Shown here piece after piece: positions 20,604-30,599 of a stretch of DNA of 64,000 nucleotides. Within the stretch, counting starts at the first letter, position 1; every line of letters starts with the position of its first letter. Below the pieces are notes generated by a model. It did not search any database, was not told where the DNA came from, and saw only the letters and a program-made list of their open reading frames with translations. Made by a program: the position numbers and the translations under genes. The stretch spans positions 15,476,001 through 15,540,000 of the forward strand of contig CM034412.1 in assembly GCA_019925095.2 (NCBI GenBank), given 5' to 3'. Source of the DNA: Dendrolimus kikuchii (taxonomy: Eukaryota > Arthropoda > Insecta > Lepidoptera > Lasiocampidae).

Positions 20604-21366
20604 ATACATACATACATACATAACTTCACGCCAGTTCCTTTGCGGGGTAGGCACGATCAACAGAGCGCCATTTAGGCCCATTCTTACACACCTCACTTGC
20701 TTCTTTGACATTCATAACTCTTGTCATGCACACTCGTCTGTTCTTAAGGTTCCTGACATCACCCTCCGCTAGTACACGATCAATTTGATCATGGAAGGTG
20801 TGTCGTGGCCTTCCACGACTTCTGCATCCATCCACTTTTGCATTGTATATCTGTTTAGTCATTCTTTCATCATGCATTCTTTCCACATACCCGAACCACC
20901 GGAGCATTCCTTTCCTTACCTTCACCCCGACACTCTCTTTCAGACCAACTCTCTTTCTTACTTCGGTATTACGAACGCGGTCCGCGAGCGTCAGTCCGCA
21001 GATTTTGCGCAGTGCTCGCATCTCAACCGCGTTTACTGTACTTTCATGCTCTCTCTTCCATACCCAACTCTCGCATCCATACGTGAGCGTAGGTACCAGT
21101 ACCGCGTTATGTATGGCGAGCTGGGCCTTCTGGCTGAGGTTCTTAGCGCCTAGAAGTTTACCTAACGCTCCATTCAAACTATTCCCCAAATTCACTCTTC
21201 TTTCTATACCAGCGGTGTACCTTCTATCACTGCTAAAAGCACATCCAAGATATACAAACTCATTCACTTGCTCCAGCATAACATCATCGACCATTATCCT
21301 TCCATTCGTTCTGGTTTCTTCTCTTTCGAACACCATAATCTTCGTTTTCTTCGCATTCAAATATTA
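20604..21366 (-). pseudogene. RTE-1 LINE, longest copy (C-terminal part of RT)
   Basis: A 244-codon - strand frame carries the end of an RTE-clade reverse transcriptase: NAKKTKIMVFERE, VNEFVYLGCAFSSD, LTYGCESWVWKRE, a WFGYVERM motif and GRPRHTFHDQIDRV. It ends at YPAKELA, then a 3' tail of TATG repeats. The palm motifs including YxDD are upstream of the truncation, so it cannot be functional. It is the reference for the other RTE-1 pieces in this window. Confidence 0.85.
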
Positions 21367-21544
21367 GCCTCTCGCCTGACAGTCATCTTTAGAAAGCTTT
21401 TCGTAGAGATATAAAGGTGTTTTATTATTTATAACACCGCAAGCAAGCTAAATGTAATTTTTGACGATGTCTTATTTTTAAAATAGAATGTTTGTTTAGG
21501 AATGGTGTAACTTGATCTCTTGATGGAACTTTGGTTGGTTAAAG

Positions 21545-21735
21545 TAAGGTAAATGGTTAAAGTATTTCGGTCCCAACTCAAATGGCGTTGGTTCAAATCT
21601 CGGCTGGAAAAGCATGCACTTTTTAGGCAGTTTTCGGACCTAATGTGCATATTGTTACAATTTTACTTACGTACTTGACGATGAAGGAAAACATTGTGAT
21701 GAAGCCTGCATATAGAGATAACCGAAGACTGGCAC
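21545..21735 (+). mobile_element. tRNA-derived SINE (tSINE), 3'-truncated
   Basis: B-box GGTTCAAATC near 21590 and the ACCTAATGTGCATATTGTTA block match 52319. The 3' part stops near 21735. Confidence 0.6.
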
Positions 21736-21934
21736 ATTGGTAATAGTAGCAGTCATGTTCCGGGCAGAACAAGACTGCTACTATTGTCAATGTTATTTAC
21801 TTGGATTAAACAGTGGTAAACAAACGTAATGCATAGTAGGTAATTCATATAATTATGCCTATCCTATCATTCAACAGATTTTCCGAAAGCCCCTTATATA
21901 TGAATGAATGAATGAAAACACAGTTATCTGTGCA

Positions 21935-22210
21935 GTAACTGAGAAAGAATACAATTTCCTGCATCCGGGTGGCCTGTCGTAAGAAGCGACAAATCAACCC
22001 ACTGCGAGGTGATAAGGTATTTGTCCAGACACCTGCCACGCCTGGTCTAGACTATGCCGCCATAACAACTTTGAGTTGTGCTCCGGCATCAGTGGCCAGG
22101 TTCCAGTTTCTCCTTCAAGGCCGGCAACACATTGGCATCACCTTTGGTCACCACTTTCCATCACAGCTGGGCCGTCAGTCTATCTGCTGTGCTTCAGGAA
22201 TAAAGAAAAT
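21935..22210 (+). mobile_element. SINE-A copy 5 (divergent subfamily)
   Basis: Recognisable GGCCTGTCGTAAGAAGCGAC, GCCTGGTCTAGACTATG and GGCCGTCAGTCTATCTGCTG blocks, but with many substitutions. Ends AGGAATAAAG. Confidence 0.7.
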
Positions 22211-22306
22211 AATTAAAAGCACACTAATGTTTATTTCAGGTTGTAAACATTTTTTCGTTTGAAGTACCAAGTTACAGATCAAGTAAGATTTTACTAATAT
22301 TACTAT

Positions 22307-22780
22307 TGTTACGACCTACACGCCGACAAAAGTAGATTCACACCTGCATACCATAAAAGCACACTTTGTTACCTTTCCGCATTTGGACTTCTTTTGTTTA
22401 TTTTGTGTTTAAAATTTGTGATTAGAAAACAGCCCATTGTGTATTGTAATCTTTTATGGCAGTCATTAGCCAGGTGTCTCGAAATGATTCTAAGAAATTC
22501 GGTCTGCGCGGTTGGGCAGCCATATTGTATCGGTGCACTATAAAGCAATGGCCCAATGGAGAGATCGGCAGTCGAGCGATAACCAACCGCGTGGCAAGAC
22601 TTGTGTACATTCGGTAATCTATTTAGTGACGGACTTTGCGCGTGTTATTGAATCGTGCATTACGTTTGGATTGGTTGTGTCCAGTTATATTTGTACCTGT
22701 GTTATACGTGTTTGTATAGTTCTAATAAATTCTATAGTAATTCTAACGGCATTTTAATTCGAGACCTGCAACTCGTAACA
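22307..22780 (+). mobile_element. Solo LTR, LTR-T family
   Basis: 474 bp from TGTTACGACC to CTCGTAACA, flanked by CTAT (22303-22306 and 22781-22784). Confidence 0.75.
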
Positions 22781-22837
22781 CTATTTGTACGGTTTAGAAT
22801 GCGGAATTTGGAAAACGCCAAATGCACAACCACTTAC

Positions 22838-23026
22838 CTTGCTTGCTGCGCTGCGGGAACCCTTCGATGGTGGATTGCAAATCACATTCACTGGCACGAC
22901 TTCTTGATTGGCTAGGGGATTAGCTAATTGTTGTGAAAACACTTGAAGATGGACGAAAAACCAGGAAGGTCGATGCGGCGCGTGCGGTGTAGAAAGTTGC
23001 ACTGAGTGTCCGCGCGAGGGCAGCAT
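22838..23026 (-). CDS. Orphan exon candidate on the - strand
   Basis: A - strand frame starting at an ATG (23026) contains MLPSRGHSVQLSTPHAPHRP and runs to a consensus donor (GCAAG|GTAAGT at 22837). The region is GC-richer than its surroundings. No partner exon, family or promoter is recognised; it could be a host first exon, a TE leader exon or chance. Confidence 0.25.
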
Positions 23027-23298
23027 CGGCGTCGTTAGCTCACACGGGGTGGCGATGCATTTGTTTAAAATATATTAAAATTGGAAGTTATGAAAGACGC
23101 GGAAAAATTGATTGTGCTAATGTTACGGAACATTATTATTTTAATTTATTTTTATTTTAAAAATATAAAAACGAGTACTCTTCCGTAGAATGTGTATTAT
23201 GTATCTTACAGAGAAGTTGTTAATTTAGGCGTTTGGATGTATATTAAGAGTTCAATTACTAACAGTCAATTTAAATAATTTTTAAATATTTTTATCAA

Positions 23299-23447
23299 GT
23301 ACATACATACATACATACATACATAACTTCACGCCAGTTCCCTTGCGGGGTAGGCACGAACAACAGAGCGCCATCTAGGCTTATTCTTACACACCTCACT
23401 TGCCTCTTTGACATTCATAACTCTTGTCATGCAAGCTCGTCTGTTCT
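23299..23447 (-). mobile_element. RTE-1 LINE 3' fragment with TSD
   Basis: (CATA)n tail and about 120 bp of 3' end, flanked by the direct repeat TCAAGTAC. Confidence 0.8.
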
Positions 23448-23676
23448 TTGTCAAGTACCCTATAGTTTTCACAAATTTAATTTTAAATGTTAATTATATC
23501 TCTTTTTATTTTGTTACATAGGCTTAATAGATGGCGATAAACCGATATTGCGGATGCCACATGAATCGTCGAGTGTTGAACAGTCATTATCCTTGAATCG
23601 TATGCATATTTGAAGATTATATGAAACAAAACGTTTAGTATAAATCAGAAATAATTGCAAAAAAGTAAAAAACAAT

Positions 23677-23749
23677 TGTTTCCGCCCGGGATCGAACCGG
23701 GGACCTTGTGCGTGTGAAGCACACGTGATAACCGCTACACTACGGAAAC
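23677..23749 (-). tRNA. tRNA-Val (anticodon CAC)
   Basis: The complement gives a full 73-nt cloverleaf: acceptor GTTTCCG/CGGAAAC, D-arm GTGT...TCAC, anticodon stem TGTGC/GCACA with loop TTCACAC (anticodon CAC), variable AGGTC, and T-arm CCCGG TTCGATC CCGGG. Stems are perfectly paired except for the usual D-stem mismatch. A T6 Pol III terminator lies just downstream on the - strand (23666-23671). No intron. The gene looks intact and is unrelated to the SINE families nearby. Confidence 0.95.
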
Positions 23750-23821
23750 GTGATTAACTTAGTTGAAATTGTTAATTAATAAGAACAAGAAATTAAAAAA
23801 TACTAAATTTTATAGAATGAC

Positions 23822-24059
23822 TAGCTATACCCGGTAGACGTTGTCTTGCCCTTAAAAAATAAAAAGTCTAGAAACCGATTGCAGCGCCATCAACCGGGAC
23901 CAATTGGAACTAAACCATTCTCGAATCTACTTGAAAAAAACACAAAAAACTTCATCAAAATCGGTCCCACCGTTAAAGAGGCGCCACCTACCGGGTCCTA
24001 TCGTGAATCTAAACCATCCCGGGTTCCACTTGAACACACACAAAAATAATTCACCTTGT
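23822..24059 (-). mobile_element. Helitron 3' fragment, cut by RTE-1
   Basis: CTAG at 23821-23824, a stem-like ACCCGGTAGACG region, and two GCGCCA-CTACCGGG blocks as in 8713-9042. The element stops at the RTE-1 insertion (target duplication at 24060-24070). Confidence 0.6.
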
Positions 24060-24070
24060 TAATAAAAGGC

Positions 24071-24613
24071 GCTAAGAACCTCAGCCAGAAGGCCCAGCTC
24101 GCCGTACACAACGCGGTGCTGGTACCTACGCTCACGTATGGATGCGAGAGTTGGGTATGGAAGAGAGAGCATGAAAGTAGAGTAAACGCGGTCGAGATGC
24201 GAGCACTGCGCAAAATCTGCGGAGTGACGCTCGCGGACCGCGTTCGTAATACCGAAGTAAGAAAGAGAGTTGGTCTGAAAGAGAGTGTCGGGGTGAAGGT
24301 AAGGAAAGGAGTGCTCCGGTGGTTCGGGCATGTGGAAAGAATGCATGATGAAAGAATGACTAAACAGATATACAATGCAAAAGTGGATGGATGCAGAAGT
24401 CGTGGAAGGCCACGACACACCTTCCGTGATCAAATTGATCGTGTACTAGCAGAAGGTGATGTCAGGAGCCTTAAGAACAGACGAGCTTGCATGACAAGAG
24501 TTATGAATGTCAAAGAGGCAAGTGAGGTGTGTAAGAATAAGCCTAAATGGCACCCTGTTGTTCGTGCCTACACCGCAAGGGAACTGGCGTGAAGTTGTGT
24601 ATGTATGTGTATG
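24071..24613 (+). mobile_element. RTE-1 LINE 3' fragment with 11-bp TSD
   Basis: Encodes KNLSQKAQLAVHNAVLVPTL through ELA and stop, with a (TATG)n tail, flanked by TAATAAAAGGC (24060-24070 and 24614-24624). The reading frame is open over 170 codons but lacks the RT core. Confidence 0.88.
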
Positions 24614-24624
24614 TAATAAAAGGC

Positions 24625-24984
24625 ATATATTTATTTCGATATTTAATTCCCAATCACAAGGTTTTTACAGTTTTTAATGGCACATAGTAATTTTAACATA
24701 TTGTTAGTACAATGGCTTCGCCGGAAGAGGATATTCTAGGTTAGAAATATTAAAAATAAAATTATTTGGTGTTGCCGCTATGATGTTTAAAAATAACAAA
24801 AATTTTATCTGTTTAATTATTAAACAACCTAAATCAGACAAATAAAAATGAGTTTGAATGCAGTCAGTCACCATTGCCGAAATCGGCCGGAAAAAATCAT
24901 AACAAATGAATGGCTAGACTGATATTGTGGCTGATGTTTTTTTAATGATAATTTTTTTATTAATGAATATCATATTTTAATACT
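24625..24984. other. Unassigned AT-rich sequence
   Basis: No gene or repeat family recognised. Confidence 0.3.
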
Positions 24985-25075
24985 TATTATCCTATTCAGG
25001 ACGAAGACAATTCCAAAAACACAAAAATCATAAAAATTGTTTCAGCCGTTCTTGAGTTGTTAAAAATTAATTTAT

Positions 25076-25397
25076 CTGTGCAGGAACGGAGAAAGAATAC
25101 AATTTCCTGCGGCCGGGCGGCCTGTCGTAAGAGGCGACAAAACAACACACAGCCAGGTGGTAGGGCATTAGCCCGACTGGATGGTTACCACCCCTGGTCT
25201 AGAGTATGGCGCCATAACAACCTTGAGTTGTGTTCCGGCATTAGTGACCAGGTTCCAGTCTCCCTTAAGAGAGCAGCAGCGCATTTGTAGCACCTTTGGT
25301 GTTGCAAATGTCTATAGGCGATGGTAACTGCTTTCTGTCAAGTGGGCCGTCTGCCTGTCTGCTGAACTCCTGCAATAAAAAAAAAATAAAAAAAATG
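25076..25397 (+). mobile_element. SINE-A copy 6 (near full length)
   Basis: From TGTGCAGGAACGGAGAAAG to CTCCTGCAATAAAAAAAAAA, all family blocks present. Confidence 0.9.
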
Positions 25398-25422
25398 GTG
25401 TAACTAAGTCGACTTTGTTTTA

Positions 25423-25574
25423 CATACATACATACATACATAACTTCACGCCAGTTCCCTTGCGGGGTAGGCACGATCAACAGAGCGCCATTTAGGCCCA
25501 TTCTTACACACCTCACTTGTTTCTTTGACATTCATAACTCTTGTCATGCACACTCGTCTGTTCTTAAGGCTCCT
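25423..25574 (-). mobile_element. RTE-1 LINE 3' fragment with 12-bp TSD
   Basis: Flanked by GACTTTGTTTTA (25411-25422 and 25575-25586). Confidence 0.85.
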
Positions 25575-25605
25575 GACTTTGTTTTATATATATATAAATA
25601 TATAT

Positions 25606-25921
25606 ATTTGTTACGTATAATTATAATATAATGTTCATTATATTAACAACAGTTTATCCTTTAAAACTTGGGATTCAATTGTATGTAGCCTCGCCATTAT
25701 ATAATTTTTTTCAGGCCCTAAAGTCACAATTATTAAAACATGAAAATTGTTAACTACACAGATCTATTTTTAAAAGACAATAATTTTACAAATTAGAATA
25801 ACAAATAAAAATAAAAATTTAAAAGATGTTAGTTACCTATTTATACATAAAAATAATCCAGAAGGTTCACAGTATAAAAGCGAAAAAACCATGATTAATA
25901 GCTAGTATGTTATATTTTCAG
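25606..25921 (+). other. Intron sequence before exon A3
   Basis: AT-rich. A strong acceptor (TAATTTTTTTCAG) at 25714 is followed by GCCCTAAAGTCACAATTATT, which reads GPKVTIIKT then a stop in phase 1. This may be a dead C exon, since C exons precede A exons elsewhere. Confidence 0.35.
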
Positions 25922-26047
25922 AACCTCTAACCCGATCTTCTGAAGCAGATCCAAGATGGATACCAGCGCTTCAGTCCAGAATTAAGTGGCTCGTCTCAAC
26001 TCTAGGCTATAATGCAGCCAAGTCGTTTATAAGTGACTTGGTAAACG
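25922..26047 (+). CDS. Cassette gene, exon A3
   Basis: 126 nt after acceptor GTTATATTTTCAG, phase 1-1 if the donor is AACG|GTGGGG. The alternative donor 7 nt earlier (CTTG|GTAAAC) looks better by consensus but gives phase 0. The core is WIPALQSRIKWLVSTLGY, then NAAKSFISDLVN. It aligns without gaps to exon A5 (also 126 nt): Trp at the same position, Leu four residues later and Gly sixteen residues after the Trp. Its last G joins AT of exon B4 to make Asp. Confidence 0.65.
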
Positions 26048-26069
26048 GTGGGGAATATTTTTTATATTA

Positions 26070-26387
26070 CATTTTTTTATTTTTTTTATTGCAGGAGTGT
26101 AACAGACAGGCAGACGGCCTACTTGATTGGAAGCGGTTACCATCGCCTATAGATATTTGCAACACCGAAGGTGCTACAAATGCGCTGCTGCTCTCTTAAA
26201 GGGGACTGGAACCTGGTCATTAATGCCGGAACACAACTCAAGGTTGTTATGGCGACATACTTTAGACGAGGGGTGGTAGCTATCCAGTCGGGAAAATGCC
26301 CTACCACCTGGCTGTGGGTTGTTTTGTCGCGTCTTACGACAGGCCGCCCGGCCGTAGGAAATTGTATTCTTTCTCCGTTCCTGCACA
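26070..26387 (-). mobile_element. SINE-A copy 7 (near full length)
   Basis: T-rich tail complement, all family blocks, ending TTCCTGCAC. Inserted just after exon A3. Confidence 0.88.
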
Positions 26388-26572
26388 CATACAAACATAC
26401 TTATTAAGACACTTGTCTGCCAGAGACAATAGATGTCCACTTACTACGATCTTGATACCCAACTTTCATGTTACTTTCATAAAATGTATATACATGCACG
26501 TTTATTTGAGATGCTTTTTACCTGATTTTAAGAACTTCTTCAAATATTGATAAACGACAGTTAAACACTTAC

Positions 26573-26843
26573 GGCCTTACTTATAATAATCTCGTTAAGA
26601 AGCGATTAGGCATGTCTTAAGTAAGAGAATCAGAATCAGACCCTAATCAATGAATATCTTTTTTTTTCACTTATAAACGTGTATTACCTGTTGTTTATCT
26701 AAGAGGAGCACAGAATGAAATTTGAATGATTAACGTAGGTTGTACCCAAAATATTCGACTAAAGTGGAGTTTATGGGTAACATTTACACTAATCAGTTGC
26801 TGAGCGGTTTCTTTAAATTTAAGAAACGATTATAAGTAAGGCC
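26573..26843. mobile_element. MITE family M, copy 1 (empty site for SINE-A)
   Basis: Ends GGCCTTACTTATAAT ... ATAAGTAAGGCC. Near-identical to the copy at 45267-45858 except that the latter carries a SINE-A. The right end is followed by an inverted partial M copy (26844-26910). Confidence 0.65.
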
Positions 26844-26924
26844 TATAATCGTTTCTTAAATTTAAAGAAACTGCTCAGCAACTGATTAGTGAAAATCTTA
26901 CTCATAAACTTCTCTTTTTTCGTC

Positions 26925-27345
26925 GTCAGCCATTTGCAGTCCACTGCTGGACGTAGGCCTCCCCAAGACGGCGCCAGTCATCCCTGTCCTCCGATTTCCT
27001 CAGCCAGCGCCTACCGGCGACCTTGCATAGGTCGTCGGTCCATCGGGCTGGAGGGCGTCCGACACTACGTTTACCGAGACGCGGTATCCACTCCAGGACT
27101 CGTTTGCTCCATCGGCCATCGGTCCTGCGGCAGATGTGACCGGCCCACTGCCACTTCAACTTGCTAATTTTGCGAGCTATGTCCGTTACCTTGGTTCTCT
27201 TACGGATATCCTCATTTCTAATTTTATCCATAAGAGAAACACCCAACATAGCTCGCTCCATAGCCCGTTGAGCGACTTGGAACTTGTGGACCAATCCTGC
27301 CGTAAGTGTCCATGTCTCGGCCCCGTAGGTCAGGACTTCTCTTTA
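26925..27345 (-). pseudogene. RTE/BovB-type LINE C-terminal fragment
   Basis: A 122-codon - strand frame: AMLGVSLMDKIRNEDIRKRT, WQWAGHICRR, SVGRPPARWTDDL, WRRLGEAYVQQW. This is the RTE-type RT C-terminus, a different lineage from RTE-1; a second copy lies at 62415-63078. Confidence 0.75.
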
Positions 27346-27490
27346 GTCGAATATTTTGGGTCTATACCTACCTGGTCTATTTGGTCTATACCCCGTCTAT
27401 ATGGAAGTTTCACTTTAAAAAAAAAACAATTTGAATATAAATGATTGTTCAGTTGCGATACTAATCCTTTTGAGAATTATCTATTTACAG

Positions 27491-27529
27491 ATACTGAAAT
27501 TGCTCTGGGAGTGTCTTTACATGTCGAAG
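27491..27529 (+). CDS. Cassette gene, exon B4 (39 nt)
   Basis: Acceptor ATTATCTATTTACAG, donor GTGAGT, phase 1-1. It encodes [D]TEIALGVSLHVE and a split Gly. The alternation of hydrophobic residues suggests a beta strand. It takes the B position (after an A exon) but is longer than the 12-nt B exons, like B6 at 34785. Confidence 0.6.
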
Positions 27530-27545
27530 GTGAGTAAAAATCTTT

Positions 27546-27612
27546 TGTTTTTTATTGCTTGAGTGCTGCAGACAGGCATGCGGCCCATCTGATGGAAAGC
27601 GATTACCATCAC
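27546..27612 (-). mobile_element. SINE-A copy 8 (tail-end fragment)
   Basis: A 67-bp 3' piece (GCAGACAGGCATGCGGCCCA) interrupted by the next SINE-A copy. Confidence 0.75.
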
Positions 27613-27917
27613 CTTTTTTTTTATTGCACGAGTTCAGCAGACAGGCAGATGGCCCACTTGATGGAAAGCGGTTACCATCGCCTATAGACATTTGCAACAC
27701 CAAAGGTGCTAGAAATGCGCTGCTGCTCTCTTAAGGGAGACTGGAACCTGGTCACTAATGCCGGAACTCCAGGTTGTTATGGCGACATACTTTAGACCAG
27801 GGGTGGTAACCATCCAGTCGGGCAAACGCTCTACCACCTGGCTGTGGGTTGTTCTGTCGCCTCTTACGACAGGCCGCCCGGCCGCAGGAAATTGTATTCT
27901 TTCTCCGTTCCTTCACC
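27613..27917 (-). mobile_element. SINE-A copy 9
   Basis: Near full length. Inserted in tandem into the preceding copy, both on the - strand. Confidence 0.88.
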
Positions 27918-28249
27918 TATGGACATTTGTAACATCAAACGTGCTACCAATTTCAAAACAGATCAATTATATATTTTTGCAAAAACGATTTTCACTAATA
28001 GTATCATCTGAAAGTATTATAATATCAGCCACTGATGGGCTCGGGCCTCTCATTATAAGGGGGGAACGGCCAGTATGCCCGCCACGCTTGTCCTAAATTA
28101 ACAATTATACCAGTTTTAAAATAAAATAAAATTATAAACTAAACTATCTTAAAAATACTATTACATAGGTAATTATAAATAAACTAAATTATAAATAAAT
28201 TAAACTATACAATAAATTAAACTAAAAATAAACTATATATACAAACTAA

Positions 28250-28725
28250 AATTAAAGTATAAAATCTAGTTCTAGACCGCTGTCAGTCGGAAACGTGCCC
28301 AAAAGACTGGCCACGTTGCCTCTCTGAATGGCAATGCTGATGCGTTGTCCGAGGTATAAACCAGTCTTTTGCTCACGTGAGACATCCACCAGACGTTTGA
28401 CTATGTCCCGATAAAGCTTGTGCGCCTCAGGCCCCCATGGTCCCAGTCTCGACCCCAAAAGCCGCAAATATGTAGCCATTTAGGGCCTTCTGTTGTGCAG
28501 CAGCTGTACCGGCAGACATGCTAGTGGCTGGAAGATGTGACGCTGCCAAATTATCAACGCAAGACGCGTCCCATACTAAGGGGCGACCCATCTTCCAGGG
28601 CACCAATGACATTCCATCGGGTCTCCTGCCATCGTCGCGGCACAGGCTGCTCGGTTCTAGGACGGCAGGTATCCCAGCGGTGACAAGAGCCCGACGGATT
28701 ATGTCATTAAGTGTTGCATGCATTA
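28250..28725 (-). pseudogene. LINE-X C-terminal domain (frameshifted)
   Basis: Two overlapping - strand frames: [40 protein letters not shown] and [11 protein letters not shown] in one; [40 protein letters not shown] in the other. The block PDG...G-x-x-LVWD-A-x-CVD looks like a PD-(D/E)xK-type nuclease core. It is the most complete LINE-X copy here; a frameshift near 28430-28475 breaks it. Confidence 0.6.
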
Positions 28726-28759
28726 ATGAAATAACTAGTTAAAACTAGAGTAAATTACA

Positions 28760-28880
28760 TAGCAGGTCATTGCCAGCGAAGAACGTGCCCAGAAGACTGG
28801 CATTGCTACGCTGTATTGCAATGCTTATTTGTTGGGCGAAATGCGAGCCAGCCTTCTAATCGCGGCTAATGTCAAAGAGT
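28760..28880 (-). mobile_element. LINE-X short fragment
   Basis: AACGTGCCCAGAAGACTGGC and the following bases match the LINE-X C-terminus at lower similarity. Confidence 0.5.
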
Positions 28881-29362
28881 GTCTTATAATAATGTATCTT
28901 TTTTTTTTAACAACTATACAGACTCGAGTTCCGTACCCTTTTTTACAACTTAATTTCTATGAAAGTTTTTAAAGTTCATACACGCTTATTGTTTATTTTT
29001 GTTACTGTGTGTGACATTAATTCAGTGATTATTTGTTGTGGTGTACCTTAAGAATAACTTATTATATTAATGTATTCTAATTTGAATACCAAACTTATAC
29101 TAATGTAGAGTGTATCTGTTACATGCTGGTGTTTGTGAGGAAGTGCATGTGCAGTGTGTGCCTTATGTCTATACCTATATATATTATCTTAACTATAGAT
29201 GTATATTAAGAACTCAACCGGAGGCATTGTAGCGTTTAATTGCATGTGTTAGTTTTGTGTTATGGATGATTGTTTTGTCGAGCCCTAGATGGCGTTAGTG
29301 TCGATTTAACTCGCGCTATGGTTTAAGTACTACAGTTGTATTGGTACCCCGGGTTCAAGGAA
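28881..29362 (+). other. Intron sequence with a possible dead C exon
   Basis: After a good acceptor (AACAACTATACAG, 28921) the sequence reads SSSVPFFTT then a stop in phase 1, resembling the G-x-SSV-Y-[FY] start of exons C1 and C5. Two stops and no donor follow, so if related it is a relic. The rest is AT-rich without genes. Confidence 0.3.
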
Positions 29363-29370
29363 CTTATATG

Positions 29371-30063
29371 TAGGGATGCAACATCGCTCATAAAAAACAT
29401 CGATGTTAGGTTATCGATGTTTTCAAAATTAAAATATCGATGTTAAAAATATCGACGTTTATGAACGATATATCGATGTTTTTTATCACCATTTACATAA
29501 GCTTTTTAACGCTTGTTCCTGTGATACAAATGAAACATCGTTTTTTTTTTAACATGGATGTATCGCTCAAACCATCTTAGTACACCTTTCTTAATTCTTG
29601 CTTTCACTAACATCATCCTTTTATGCCGCTGTTGCTCCATCTTTGCAATCTTTGCATCTCAATGCTCTCATCCTACTAAATACTATGTTTATTCTATTTA
29701 TATGTCTTTTCCCTTACCCATATCCACTATCGTACTTACCGTACCATTCAACAGCGTGGGCACACACTAACATCCCTATCACCATTTAAAATAAATGTAC
29801 ATCTAAGAAAAATGGTTATTTCTAATAGAAATGAATAAAATAGATATAATAATCAACTTTTATATTATGAATTATTACTAGCAATAAGAAAAAATATTAA
29901 AAATAAAGCGCAAGATGGCGCGTTACGCCTATGTACGATAAAACATCGTTCTTGAACAACGATGTATCATCGATGTTTTGGTTCCAACATCGATGTTATA
30001 ACATCGATATTTATGAACGATACATCGATGTTTGGAAACATCGATGTTTTGTTTGCATCCCTA
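29371..30063. mobile_element. hAT-like MITE rich in ATCGAT
   Basis: 693 bp, ends TAGGGATGCAAC ... TTTGCATCCCTA, flanked by the exact 8-bp duplication CTTATATG (29363-29370 and 30064-30071), the hAT hallmark. Both terminal regions hold many copies of the palindrome ACATCGATGTT. No transposase. Confidence 0.8.
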
Positions 30064-30124
30064 CTTATATGAAACTTACGAATTACGAAAGGTGTACTAC
30101 TTGTGTAAAGATAACTATTTGCCG

Positions 30125-30410
30125 ATGGATCCCACGGGCCCAAATCCCGATGTTTCATCCCCAAACAGCACAAATATGTAAATTGTAACCGTTTCCTAAG
30201 GCTCCATATTGGCGCAGTTAGACGTCTTCAGCTGAAGCAGCGGCGTTGCCAGCCCCTGACTCAATCATTGGAAGACGCGACTGCGCTAGTGCATCAACAC
30301 AAGTCACATCCACCGGCCGCTTTATCTTCCAAGGGACGAGTGAGATTCCGTCCGGTCTCTTGCCGTCATCACGTACCAGGCCATTAGGTTCTAGAATGGC
30401 CGATACATAA
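30125..30410 (-). mobile_element. LINE-X fragment
   Basis: The - strand carries a DLGPWDP-like motif and the RPDG...PWK-like block of LINE-X, degraded. Confidence 0.5.
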
Positions 30411-30456
30411 TGAAATAAAAATAAGATAGTAAAATATGTATTTTTTTATGTTGTAG

Positions 30457-30468
30457 TCTCACGCGATG
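30457..30468 (+). CDS. Cassette gene, 12-nt microexon B5
   Basis: TCTCACGCGATG between acceptor TTTTTTTATGTTGTAG and donor GTAAGT. Reads Val-Ser-Arg-Asp like B1 at 2089, with the same phase and similar intron starts. Joins exon C5 through a GGC Gly codon. Confidence 0.58.
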
Positions 30469-30599
30469 GTAAGTTTATTCAAGTTGCTTTTTGAAAATTA
30501 AAATAAATCTTACAGATTATTAATTGAAAATCATGAAGTTTCCAAAGCAAGCTTTTATTCTTGAAGCAATACTTTCATTATGTTTTAATTGTATTAATC

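Larger units (their letters stand above)
24985..25605 (-). mobile_element. Helitron 5' region carrying nested SINE-A and RTE-1
   Basis: CAGCCGTTCTTGAGTTGTTA and GTGTAACTAAGTCGACTTTG belong to the 5' part of the 8713-type Helitron. They are separated by SINE-A (25076-25397) and the TATATATATA start is separated again by RTE-1 (25423-25574). Three nested insertions. Confidence 0.55.

Noticed and set aside
20798..21367. 189-codon + strand frame over the RTE-1 copy
   Set aside because: Exact antisense shadow of the - strand RTE-1 reverse transcriptase; the same shadow occurs at every RTE-1 copy.
22240..22282. 43-nt exon candidate with good acceptor (GTTTATTTCAG) and donor (AA|GTAAGA)
   Set aside because: Its length is not a multiple of three and phase 1 gives an early stop, so it does not fit the cassette gene; possibly a decoy.
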